A stretch of 45,189 nt of DNA from Megasphaera massiliensis (lineage in GTDB: Bacteria; Bacillota; Negativicutes; Veillonellales; Megasphaeraceae), in assembly GCF_000455225.1 (NCBI RefSeq), contig NZ_HF954537.1, forward strand, positions 165,027-210,215, in the 5' to 3' direction. Shown one piece after another: positions 1 to 7,715 of the stretch. The stretch's first letter is position 1. Every line of letters begins with the position of its first letter. The notes below the pieces were generated by a model. That model saw only the letters and a program-made list of their open reading frames with translations. It searched no databases and was not told where the DNA came from. The translations under genes were made by a program, and so were the position numbers.

Positions 1-205
1 CTCTCGGATGCACTCTCGGATACGGCTGTCTGCGATATCCATGCTCTGTAACGGGAGTTCCCGTGTCGGCCTACTTTGTTCAGCGTCTCCGCTCGGCAAT
101 GAGTTCGGTTCGGCTCCTGTACTGCCTTGCACCGGCCGGCAGCTCTCTGAAAACGAGGGGTTCGAACGTACTATTTTGCGTCGTCGCGTTTATGGCGTTT
201 TTTGT
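1..205 (-). promoter_or_regulatory. T-box leader (5' part), gene beyond left edge
   Basis: Read on the minus strand, this stretch has the hallmarks of a T-box riboswitch. An AGAGAG run is followed by a GC-rich stem closing on GGTGCAAGG (about 128-148). A second arm carries GAACTC...GAGC (about 88-105), and an AGTAGG...CCGTTACAGAG block (about 43-74) matches the usual stem II/III region. T-boxes sense uncharged tRNA and control aminoacyl-tRNA synthetase, amino-acid biosynthesis or transport genes. The antiterminator (TGG-containing bulge) and the controlled gene would lie to the left of position 1, so the amino acid cannot be named, and I did not assign the specifier codon. A strong promoter sits just upstream at 216-244, consistent with a transcribed leader and not with the short plus-strand open frame here. 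Confidence 0.72.
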
Positions 206-215
206 TGATGTGGCT

Positions 216-244
216 ATGATATCACCGAGAACTTAAAAAGTCAA
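216..244 (-). promoter_or_regulatory. Sigma-A promoter of the T-box leader
   Basis: On the minus strand, TTGACT (239-244) and TATCAT (216-221) are separated by 17 bases. Transcription would begin near 208, immediately before the T-box leader. Confidence 0.65.
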
Positions 245-299
245 GGAAGAAAAATAAAATTTTTTTGAAAATATATAGATAAACGTTTAAGTTTAAAGA

Positions 300-330
300 A
301 AAAGAAAAGACCGCCCATGACGGACGGTCT
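300..330 (-). terminator. Rho-independent terminator of the permease gene
   Basis: An 8-bp inverted repeat, GACCGTCC / GGGCGGTC (309-329), is followed on the minus strand by a T-rich run. It lies just downstream of the permease stop codon. Confidence 0.8.
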
Positions 331-335
331 CGGTA

Positions 336-1790
336 TTACTTATCACGCGACAGGTCGACCTCTTTCAGGGGAATGAGGTGTGTCTTGTGTTTAAATTTAT
401 GATAGAGGAAGACTGCCAGGAAGACAGGAATGCCGATGTAGGCGACGCTGGCACCGTACCAGTCGATTTCGGCACCGGTAAAGGCCGAGTAGTTCTGACC
501 GGCCGTGACGATGATACACATGATCAATGCCAAGAGGGGGCCGAAGGGGAACCAGGTTGCTTTATACGGCAGGTCTTTCAGATCCTTGCCTTGGGCGATA
601 TAGGCCCGGCGGAAGCGATAGTGGCAGATGGCGATGCCAATCCAGGTGATGAAGCCGGCCATGCCGCTGATGTTAACCAGCCAGTCATAGGCCTTGCCTT
701 CGCCGATGAGGGACGTGAGGAAGGCGGCCAAGCCGAAGACGACCGTTGCAAATAAGGCATACGACGGGACGCCGCGCTTATTCAGCTTGAGGAAGCATTT
801 CGGAGCCTGACCCGTTTCAGCCATGGCGTAGAGCATACGTGTGGAAACGTAGAGGCCCGAGTTGCCGGCCGAAAGGACGGCCGTCAAGATGACAGCGTTC
901 ATGATCGAAGCGGCGGCGACTAAGCCGAACCGTTCAAAGACCAGCGTAAAGGGGCTGATGGAAATGTTGACGATATCCGTATTGAGCAGGTTCGGATCGG
1001 TATAAGGAATGAGGAAGCCGATGACCGTAAAAGCGCCTAAGTAGAAAATGAGGATACGCCAGAAAATCGAATGGACCGCACGGGGGACATTCTTTTCCGG
1101 ATCTTCACTTTCACCGGCGGCAATGCCGATCATTTCCGTCCCTTGGAAGGAGAAGCCGGCGACCATGAAGATACCCAACATAGCCGTGAAGCCGCCGACG
1201 AAGGGCGCTTCATCGACGGTCCAGTTGACGAAGCCCGGTGACGGTTCAGAGCCGAGGCCCAAGATCAAGAGGGTCCCTGTAAACAGGAAGATCAAGACCG
1301 TCAGGACCTTGATACCGGCGAAGATGAATTCACTTTCGCCGTACGACCGGGTTGACAGGTAGTTGAGGGCGAATAAGATGACTAGGAACAAGCCGCTCCA
1401 GAGGGCTGCCGGTACGTCGGGGAACCAGTACTTCATGATGAGGGCGCCGGCGACGAGTTCGGCCGCAACGGTAATGGCCCAGTTGAACCAATAGTTCCAG
1501 CCCAAGGCAAAGCCCAAGGACTTGTCGACGTAGCGGTTGGCATACGTTTCAAAGGAGCCGCTGACCGGAAGGTATGAAGCCATTTCACCCAGTCCTGTCA
1601 TAAGAAAATAGACCATGATGCCGATGAGGGCATAGGCGACGAGTGCCCCACCCGGCCCAGCAGTGCTGACTGTTTCACCGCCGGCGACGAACAAGCCGGT
1701 ACCGATTGCACCGCCGATGGCGATCATGTTCATATGGCGGGCTTTCAGACTGCGGCGCAGCTTTTGCTGCTGCTGTTGAGTTTCTTCCAT
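336..1790 (-). CDS. APC-family amino-acid permease (LysP/GABA-permease type)
   Basis: This 484-residue protein has about 12 hydrophobic segments and the amino acid-polyamine-organocation superfamily start: a short polar N-terminus, then GGAIGTGLFVAGG at residues 26-38, the unwound substrate-binding helix 1. The later GESEDPEKNVPRA loop is typical of the LysP/GabP/AroP amino acid transporter subfamily. It should import one or a few amino acids by proton symport across the inner membrane. Substrate cannot be read from the sequence; lysine-type transporters are the closest in feel. The gene is monocistronic, with its own promoter (1853-1881) and terminator (300-330). The start is the ATG at 1790; the ribosome site (AAGG, about 12 bases upstream) is weak. 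The N-terminus has an odd run of glutamines. A T-box-controlled gene lies downstream in the same direction but has its own promoter. Confidence 0.9.
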   Translation of the reverse strand: MEETQQQQQKLRRSLKARHMNMIAIGGAIGTGLFVAGGETVSTAGPGGALVAYALIGIMVYFLMTGLGEMASYLPVSGSFETYANRYVDKSLGFALGWNYWFNWAITVAAELVAGALIMKYWFPDVPAALWSGLFLVILFALNYLSTRSYGESEFIFAGIKVLTVLIFLFTGTLLILGLGSEPSPGFVNWTVDEAPFVGGFTAMLGIFMVAGFSFQGTEMIGIAAGESEDPEKNVPRAVHSIFWRILIFYLGAFTVIGFLIPYTDPNLLNTDIVNISISPFTLVFERFGLVAAASIMNAVILTAVLSAGNSGLYVSTRMLYAMAETGQAPKCFLKLNKRGVPSYALFATVVFGLAAFLTSLIGEGKAYDWLVNISGMAGFITWIGIAICHYRFRRAYIAQGKDLKDLPYKATWFPFGPLLALIMCIIVTAGQNYSAFTGAEIDWYGASVAYIGIPVFLAVFLYHKFKHKTHLIPLKEVDLSRDK

Positions 1791-1852
1791 GCAAAATCAC
1801 AACCTTTTGTATTAAATTGATAACTAGAATCTAAAAAAACTCATACGAATAT

Positions 1853-1881
1853 ATTATATAGGATGACAGCGATAATGACAA
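1853..1881 (-). promoter_or_regulatory. Sigma-A promoter of the amino-acid permease
   Basis: On the minus strand, TTGTCA (1876-1881) and a perfect TATAAT (1853-1858) are 17 bases apart, about 60 bases before the permease start. Confidence 0.7.
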
Positions 1882-1928
1882 ATAAATATTCTGCAATTAT
1901 GCAAGAATTATATAGGGAAGCGAATCAT

Positions 1929-1960
1929 TTGTAGCCTTTTAGCGGCTTTTCGGCTATAAT
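1929..1960 (+). promoter_or_regulatory. Probable promoter of the chorismate mutase operon
   Basis: A perfect TATAAT lies at 1955-1960, 36 bases before the chorismate mutase start. The only -35 candidate, TTGTAG at 1929-1934, is 20 bases away, so the -35 element is weak. Confidence 0.45.
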
Positions 1961-1996
1961 GGTAGTGTTATCATGCGTAATGGGAAAGGATAGATT

Positions 1997-2269
1997 ATGG
2001 AATTAGAAGAATGCCGCCGGGAGATTGACTTATTGGACCGGGACTTGGCCAAGATACTGGAACGGCGCATGCAGGTCGTGGCTGCTGTCGCCGCTTATAA
2101 AAAAGAGCATCACATGGAAGTCTATGATCCGCGAAGGGAGCGTCAAGTGCTGGATAAAATTTCTAATTTGACGGAGCAGAAAAATTTGGCCCCTTATTTG
2201 CGCCGCATCTACCAGTGCATCATGGATGAAAGCAAAAAATACGAACGGGAACACATGGGGATGGGATGA
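1997..2269 (+). CDS. Chorismate mutase, AroQ class (monofunctional)
   Basis: This 90-residue all-helical protein has the chorismate mutase type II (AroQ) fold, which converts chorismate to prephenate for phenylalanine and tyrosine synthesis. Aligned by eye to the E. coli P-protein mutase domain with a constant offset of four, the active-site residues are kept: R7, R24, K35, D44, R47 and E48 (E. coli R11, R28, K39, D48, R51, E52). The length is that of a free-standing mutase with no prephenate dehydratase or DAHP synthase domain. The gene follows a TATAAT box and ends in an ATGA overlap with recD2, so the two are probably translated together. That partner is unrelated in function, so the coupling looks like simple operon packing. 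Confidence 0.85.
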   Translation: MELEECRREIDLLDRDLAKILERRMQVVAAVAAYKKEHHMEVYDPRRERQVLDKISNLTEQKNLAPYLRRIYQCIMDESKKYEREHMGMG

Positions 2270-4428
2270 TGGAAGAACTTATTGTACGAGGCATTGCCGA
2301 ACGCATCTTATTTGAGGCCTCTGATTCGGATTACCGCGTCTTTCGCCTCCACGATGAAAGCGACGATACGACGTATACCGTAACCGGTCACGGAACGAAG
2401 CCCCTCGTCGGCGATCGGCTGGAAGTAAAAGGCCATTGGGTACAGCATAAGCGCTATGGACGCCAGTTTGCGGCCGATGGTTGGAGCCGCGTCATTCCCG
2501 AATCGGTCGACGGCATTGAACGCTTCCTCGGAAGCGGCGCCGTCAAAGGCATGGGACCGGCTTTGGCCCACCGCGTCGTCGCCCGTTTTGGCAAGGATAC
2601 GATGAAAATTTTGGAAAAGGATGCTCAGCGCTTACTTGAAATCGAAGGCATCGGCCCTAAAAAATTGGCCGTCATAACGGAATCTTTCTATGAAGAAAAA
2701 CAAATCAACGACATCGCCTACGATTTGGAACAGCACGGCGTCGCCGGACGCTATGCCGGTCGGCTCCTGCAAAAATACGGTGACGATGTGAAATACGTCT
2801 TGACCGAAGAACCGTATCGGATGATTCAGGAAATCGACGGCTTCGGCTTTAAGACGGCCGACCAGATCGCCTTGGCGTACGGCATGGACCGTCAGTCGCC
2901 GCAGCGTCTCGGTGCCGGTTTGGCCTACGTCCTCCAGACCATGACCCAAAACGGCCACGTCTGCATTCCCGATTCCGAACTGGTGCGGCGGGCGGCCTTT
3001 CTCCTGCAGGCCGATGCCCTGGGCCTCCACGATATCTTACAGGATACCGTCGATATGGGGCAATTACGGACGGCGGATTTTGAGGGGACGGTCTACGTCT
3101 ATACGCCGGAAGCCTATGAAGAGGAAGAAGCCATTGCCGGCCGGATCCGTGAGATGGCTGCCATGAAGCCTCTTTCTATGAAAACGCATGTCCAACTGTT
3201 TCTCGACCGCTGGCAGGATTCCTGTCATTTTGAACTGGCGGACAAACAGCGGGAAGCCGTCGAAAAGTCCCTTCAATCGGGGATGACCGTCATCACCGGC
3301 GGTCCCGGGACGGGGAAGACGACCGTCGTTCAGACCATCATCCGCCTGGCCGAACAAGAAGGCCTGCGCATCCTGCTCTGTGCGCCGACGGGGCGAGCTG
3401 CTAAGCGTCTGGCTGAAACGACGCAGCGCAAGGCGAAGACCATCCATCGACTCCTTATTCCCGACGGCCATGTCGGCAAAGTCCAGTCCTTTGAATACAA
3501 TGAAACGAAGTTATTGCCGGCCGACTTAGTCATCGTCGACGAAGTGTCCATGCTCGACATGGAAATGATGTACCACTTACTGAATGCCTTGAAGCCCCAG
3601 TGCCGTTGCATCCTCGTCGGTGATGCCGACCAGCTGCCGTCGGTCGGAGCCGGTGCCGTCCTCCACGATGTCATCGCCTCGGAAACGGTCCCCGTCGTCC
3701 GCTTGGATACGATTTTCCGCCAAAAAGAAGGGGGCCGCATCGTAACCAATGCCCACCTCATCAACAACGGCCGCCTGCCGGTGGTCAACGAAGACCTGGA
3801 ATTCCGCTTCGTCGAAATCGAGACCGAAGCCGACGGGGCGACGAAGATCAGCGCCTTGTACCGCAGTGAAGTTGAGGAAACAGGTGACGAATTTGCCGTC
3901 CAGGTCTTGTCTCCCATGTACAAGGATCCCTGCGGCGTCGACAACCTCAATCAGCTTATTCAGGAACGGCTCAATCCGCCCGTTCAAGGGAAGGGTGAAT
4001 TGAAGGGCCGCCACATGATTTTCCGCGTCGGCGACAAGGTCATGCAGAAGCATAATGATTACGAAAAAGGCGTCTTCAACGGCGACATCGGTCAAATCTT
4101 TGCCGTTCAGCATGACATGGTCTACGTTCGTTATCCCGAACAGGACGTCAAGTATGAAGGCGCGGAAATCGACGAAATCACCCTGGCCTATGCCATTACT
4201 GTCCATAAGAGCCAGGGGAGTGAATACCATACGGTCATCATGGCCCTGGTCAACAGCCATTCCATCATGCTCCAGCGAAACCTCTTCTATACGGCCGTTA
4301 CTCGGGCTAAACGAAAAGTCATCTTAGTCGGTACTAAACGAGCTGTCCAAACGGCCGTCCAAAATCAGCGGACGAGCCGGCGATTTACGCTGCTCATCCC
4401 GCGGCTCCAAGGAGAGCTGCTTACGTAA
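2266..4428 (+). CDS. recD2: RecD2-type ATP-dependent DNA helicase (RecD-like)
   Basis: A 720-residue superfamily 1B helicase that unwinds DNA 5' to 3', acting without RecBC in replication-fork repair. The N-terminal third has the OB-like and helix-hairpin-helix region typical of RecD2 (GIGPKK near 128). It is followed by Walker A GGPGTGKTT (345-353), Walker B VIVDE (D425, E426) and the C-terminal UvrD_C_2 motif with TVHKSQGSE. The long N-terminal extension distinguishes RecD2 from the RecBCD subunit RecD. The start overlaps the chorismate mutase stop as ATGA at 2266; a second in-frame ATG at 2269 is equally possible. comF follows after 24 bases. Confidence 0.93.
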   Translation: MMEELIVRGIAERILFEASDSDYRVFRLHDESDDTTYTVTGHGTKPLVGDRLEVKGHWVQHKRYGRQFAADGWSRVIPESVDGIERFLGSGAVKGMGPALAHRVVARFGKDTMKILEKDAQRLLEIEGIGPKKLAVITESFYEEKQINDIAYDLEQHGVAGRYAGRLLQKYGDDVKYVLTEEPYRMIQEIDGFGFKTADQIALAYGMDRQSPQRLGAGLAYVLQTMTQNGHVCIPDSELVRRAAFLLQADALGLHDILQDTVDMGQLRTADFEGTVYVYTPEAYEEEEAIAGRIREMAAMKPLSMKTHVQLFLDRWQDSCHFELADKQREAVEKSLQSGMTVITGGPGTGKTTVVQTIIRLAEQEGLRILLCAPTGRAAKRLAETTQRKAKTIHRLLIPDGHVGKVQSFEYNETKLLPADLVIVDEVSMLDMEMMYHLLNALKPQCRCILVGDADQLPSVGAGAVLHDVIASETVPVVRLDTIFRQKEGGRIVTNAHLINNGRLPVVNEDLEFRFVEIETEADGATKISALYRSEVEETGDEFAVQVLSPMYKDPCGVDNLNQLIQERLNPPVQGKGELKGRHMIFRVGDKVMQKHNDYEKGVFNGDIGQIFAVQHDMVYVRYPEQDVKYEGAEIDEITLAYAITVHKSQGSEYHTVIMALVNSHSIMLQRNLFYTAVTRAKRKVILVGTKRAVQTAVQNQRTSRRFTLLIPRLQGELLT

Positions 4429-4452
4429 TATTTTGCGACAGGAGGCATTTTT

Positions 4453-5100
4453 ATGTCACTGCTCACCCTTATGACCAACCTTTTCTATCCGCCGACCTGC
4501 CCGGCCTGCGGCGTCCTGATGAAACGGGACGGCGACTGGTGCCCGTCGTGCCTCGCTCGAGTGTGGCATCCGCGGCGCATCAACCGCTCCCGACAATTGA
4601 AGGCCCTCGACGCCTGTTACTGTTTGGCCGACTACGACGGGGCCATGCGCCGTCTGATTCATGATATCAAGTACAAGGGCAGAGAGGGAAAATGCCGATC
4701 CTGTCGGGTATTGCTGGACCGATTTCCCTGGCCCGAACGACTGAAAGCCATCGACATGGTCGTTCCCGTGCCCTTAGCACCGGAGAAAATGAAAAGCCGC
4801 GGCTTCAACCAAGTCGAAAGCCTTTTCAAAACATGGGCTGACGATCATTATCGCTGGGCCGACATCCTCCAGCGTTTGCGTCCCACCGATGCTCAGTGGC
4901 ATCTTCCCAGAAGTCAGCGTTCCGAAAACGTCCACCGCGCCTTCGGCCTTCGGGAAACAGCCGATGTCAAGAATAAGCATATCCTCCTTGTAGACGACAT
5001 CTTCACCACCGGTGCGACCCTTGAAGCCTGCGCCAAAGTCTTGAAGCGAAACGGGGCAGAAGAGGTAATCGGTCTGGTCATGGCCAGTGGGGCGCCGTGA
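4453..5100 (+). CDS. comFC: ComF-family phosphoribosyltransferase-like protein
   Basis: A 215-residue ComFC/GntX-type protein. The N-terminus has a four-cysteine zinc finger (C16, C19, C30, C33) and the C-terminus a type I phosphoribosyltransferase fold with the PRPP loop VDDIFTTGAT (D181, D182). In naturally competent bacteria ComFC works with the ComFA helicase in DNA uptake or single-strand handling; in others it is kept without competence. Its exact biochemical role remains unsettled. A strong ribosome site AGGAGG lies 7 bases before the ATG. It sits 24 bases after recD2, also a DNA-processing gene, and is probably cotranscribed with it. ComFA is not in the window. Confidence 0.88.
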   Translation: MSLLTLMTNLFYPPTCPACGVLMKRDGDWCPSCLARVWHPRRINRSRQLKALDACYCLADYDGAMRRLIHDIKYKGREGKCRSCRVLLDRFPWPERLKAIDMVVPVPLAPEKMKSRGFNQVESLFKTWADDHYRWADILQRLRPTDAQWHLPRSQRSENVHRAFGLRETADVKNKHILLVDDIFTTGATLEACAKVLKRNGAEEVIGLVMASGAP

Positions 5101-5156
5101 TATGGAATTATAATATAATACCTGAGATACCTACAATTACTAAGGTAATGAAATGG

Positions 5157-5204
5157 CCTCTTAGAGTCAGCTTTTAGTCTGATTTTAGGGGGTCTATTTT
5201 TATG
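5157..5204 (+). terminator. Probable terminator after comF (GU-rich stem)
   Basis: A 14-base arm (5157-5170) can pair fully with 5179-5192 if G-U wobbles are allowed, across an 8-base loop, followed by TCTATTTTTAT. Because several pairs are wobble pairs the stem is weaker than a typical terminator. Confidence 0.45.
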
Positions 5205-5806
5205 TTAATGGATCTAAGATAATTGACTTGGACATAATCTGACTACCTGAAAGTGTATAATAATAAATAGCCTGAATGATTGCAAATTAGTAAATTTAAG
5301 TATACAATAAAAGTATTAAAAGACGGTGAATAAAAACAATGCAAAAATATTAGAGATAAATCCCCTTATACCGTTTAAAGTACTTGAAACCATCTAGAAG
5401 CAATTTTTGCGTTCGAATGAGAGTATATATCTTTTACGAATAATGGAATGAAATTACTCTGAGAGATGCAATATGTGGACTGGTGACCTCAAAGGTGAAG
5501 AAATGATGCCAACATTATAAATACTTTTTGGTCGAGAGTTTCTGGTCTTTATGTGTAAATCGATTGGCTTTCCGTTAAATTGGATAAACTAATATTGGCA
5601 CTTAATCGTGATTCATTGGGTGGATTTAATATTTTAGTTTTTATATACTCCCATAATATTGGATTCCAAAAATGGAAACAAGATGGGTTGTCTTGTGAAG
5701 AAAAAGGAAACTGTATTAACAGACTATCCTGATGAATTAGCCCCTGAGAGAAGGGGTATAGCGGTCTTAAGGAGTGAGAATCAATCAATTAAGGGAGGAA
5801 GCTGTT
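5205..5806. other. AT-rich spacer at the left edge of the accessory island
   Basis: About 600 bases with no convincing gene. Base composition shifts abruptly from the GC-rich comF to AT-rich DNA. From about 5573 onward it matches, with indels, the stretch before the second PIN-kinase gene (about 7716-7949), so the right part is the upstream end of a tandem duplication. A possible -10 box TATAAT lies at 5256-5261 without a well-spaced -35. The short minus-strand open frame at 5549-5788 is not supported. Confidence 0.5.
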
Positions 5807-7408
5807 ATGGCATATGATATCAGTCAGGATAGTAAAGAAAATTACGCCCGAAATAAATTGGACAGCTATGCTAAGGATTGGAAGATTTTCATAGATACCT
5901 GCAGTATCCTACATTTTGCAGCGGGAAAATTTTGGGTGAACATCATTCCTCTTCTTCAGAGATATCAAAATAGAGTGATTATCCCACAACGAAGCATCGA
6001 AGAACTGCAAAAAATTGGGAATAACAAAAGCAAGCCTGAACTTGCAAATAAGGCAAAAGACTGTTTAAAAGTATTAACATGGCTAATCGGGAAAAATTTT
6101 GTAGAAAGGCGGGGTGAAAAAAACGATAGTTTTGTAGATAATCTTTTCCAAGTGGTATTTACTAAATTTCGAATGACACATAAATTACTACTTATCACAC
6201 AAGACGGTGATTTAGCTAAAGATATTTTAGCTCTGAATAGTACTCGATCGGTTAACGCGAACTCTGTTGCGGTTAAAAGAATCAATCAGTACGGTTTTTT
6301 AAGTAATTTTAATTTTAATATTGGTAATACTAATAATGATAGAACTAAGCAGCAAGGAAACAACGTGAAGGAAAATGAAGTTTTTAGAATCTGTAAAACT
6401 GTAACGTCATTGACGGATTCACGCCTTAAGGTAACTCATATTCCGACAGAAAATGAAATCGTATATACGGCATTACGAAAGGGCATAAAATTAAAATCCA
6501 AAGTTGCAGCGGGGGGAGAAGGCATTATATATACGACTAATACCCCATATGTTGCCAAAATATATAAAAAGGAAAATAACACTAGAAGAAGATATGAAAA
6601 AATAAAACTTATGCTTAGTAAAAATCTAAAATGCGAAGGCGTGTGTTATCCGGTTTCAGCATTGTATAATTCTCAGCAAGAGTTTGTTGGGTATATGATG
6701 CCCCAAGCGAAAGGGAAGGAACTTCAAAAAAGCATCTTTATTAAGCAATTATTTTTGAAAAATTTTCCACGCTGGAAAAAGCGCGATACTGTAGAATTGT
6801 GCATTACGATCTTGGAAAAAATTAAGTATCTTCATGACCGAAATATCGTGATGGGAGATATAAATCCTGCTAATATTTTAGTCGTGTCTCCTAAGGAAGT
6901 TTATTTTGTTGATACGGATAGCTATCAGGTGGAAGATTTTCCTTGCCCGGTGGGCACAATTAATTATACGGCACCAGAGATTCAAAGACAGCGTTTTTCA
7001 ACTTTTCTACGAACAATGGGCAATGAAAATTTTGCAGTAGCTACACTTCTTTTTATGATTATGCTTCCCGGGAAACCTCCTTATTCACAACAAGGTGGAG
7101 AGGATCCAATCAATAATATTATCAGGATGGATTTTTCTTATCCCCTTGGAGATAGCTCAAACAAAAAAACACCAGATGGGCCGTGGCGATATATCTGGAG
7201 CCATTTGACATATGATTTAAAAAATGCATTTTACAATACGTTCAGACAAGGTGGGGAATATTCGACGGAAAGTAAGCGACTTACAGTTAATGATTGGCTT
7301 TCTCTTTTTTCATACTACCTTGATTTGCTGGATAGTGGAAAATTCGGAGAACAAGATAAAATGTCAGAAGAGTTATTTCCTACTCGCTATAAAAAAATAC
7401 AAAGGTAG
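5807..7408 (+). CDS. PIN domain-protein kinase fusion, copy 1 (TerY-P-like kinase, tail lost)
   Basis: A 533-residue protein with two domains. Residues 25-150 look like a PIN nuclease domain: FIDT (D30), an EEL helix (E65/E66), D107 or D111, and ITQDGDLA (D133) supply the four acidic positions. Residues 230-500 are a Ser/Thr-type protein kinase: glycine loop AAGGEG (234-239), lysine in VAKIYKK (K251), catalytic GDINPAN (D351, N356), DTD in place of DFG (D369) and APE (389-391). The DTD variant and the neighbours match kinases of the TerY-P triad. Start chosen at 5807, 8 bases after GGAGG; the GTG at 5774 lacks such a site. It ends early at TAG 7406 compared with copy 2, after a run of seven A where copy 2 has eight. 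Function is inferred: a phosphorylation-controlled RNase or RNA-sensing kinase is possible. Confidence 0.8.
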   Translation: MAYDISQDSKENYARNKLDSYAKDWKIFIDTCSILHFAAGKFWVNIIPLLQRYQNRVIIPQRSIEELQKIGNNKSKPELANKAKDCLKVLTWLIGKNFVERRGEKNDSFVDNLFQVVFTKFRMTHKLLLITQDGDLAKDILALNSTRSVNANSVAVKRINQYGFLSNFNFNIGNTNNDRTKQQGNNVKENEVFRICKTVTSLTDSRLKVTHIPTENEIVYTALRKGIKLKSKVAAGGEGIIYTTNTPYVAKIYKKENNTRRRYEKIKLMLSKNLKCEGVCYPVSALYNSQQEFVGYMMPQAKGKELQKSIFIKQLFLKNFPRWKKRDTVELCITILEKIKYLHDRNIVMGDINPANILVVSPKEVYFVDTDSYQVEDFPCPVGTINYTAPEIQRQRFSTFLRTMGNENFAVATLLFMIMLPGKPPYSQQGGEDPINNIIRMDFSYPLGDSSNKKTPDGPWRYIWSHLTYDLKNAFYNTFRQGGEYSTESKRLTVNDWLSLFSYYLDLLDSGKFGEQDKMSEELFPTRYKKIQR

Positions 7409-7680
7409 GATATACTGCTGTAAGTTGTGCCATAATGAAGTTCCTAGAAATCAATTGCGATGTCTGTCTTGAGTGTTTTGAACACGGAAATCCGGTATGG
7501 CGTATGCGTACATGAATTGATTGTGGTCGGCAATTTGATATAACAAATTATGAATATGAGTCTTATGAAGAAATGGACTTTGATCTTTCAAAACATTGCA
7601 AATCATGCCGTGAGGCTAAAAAGACTCATTCGTATAGTTCTTCTAGCGGGTATTCATCTCGAATGAGAGATATACTTTAA
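7409..7680 (+). pseudogene. Decayed zinc-knuckle tail of PIN-kinase copy 1
   Basis: This stretch is clearly homologous to the zinc-knuckle region of copy 2 (about 9550-9945) but is broken. The first CxxC pair is in another frame, about 130 bases are missing where copy 2 has its second knuckle, and a TGA stands where copy 2 has a cysteine codon in the third knuckle. Pieces reading CLECFEHG, IDCGR and CKSCREAKKT are still recognisable. The homology stops in the serine-rich linker, so the CFI-box tail is absent altogether. Confidence 0.85.
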
Positions 7681-7715
7681 ATGTGTAAAGAGATTAGCTC
7701 TTATTACATGCGATA

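Larger units (their letters stand above)
5573..7680 (+). repeat. Tandem duplication unit 1 (PIN-kinase)
   Basis: This unit matches 7716 onward over its whole length: upstream leader, PIN domain, kinase domain and a decayed zinc-knuckle tail. The kinase coding part is nearly identical between units, while the leader and the tail have diverged with deletions, so only the coding core seems to be under selection or gene conversion. Confidence 0.85.

Noticed and set aside
8-208. A 66-codon plus-strand open frame at the left edge
   Set aside because: It overlaps the minus-strand T-box leader, has no ribosome site, and reads unlike a protein.
5549-5788. Minus-strand 79-codon open frame
   Set aside because: It lies over the duplicated leader of the PIN-kinase unit and is not kept in the second copy.
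7390-7472. Programmed frameshifting at the A run to restore the zinc-knuckle tail of kinase copy 1
   Set aside because: A shift would add only one CxxC pair before the next stop; the tail beyond is broken again by a deletion and a TGA, so no full tail could be made.
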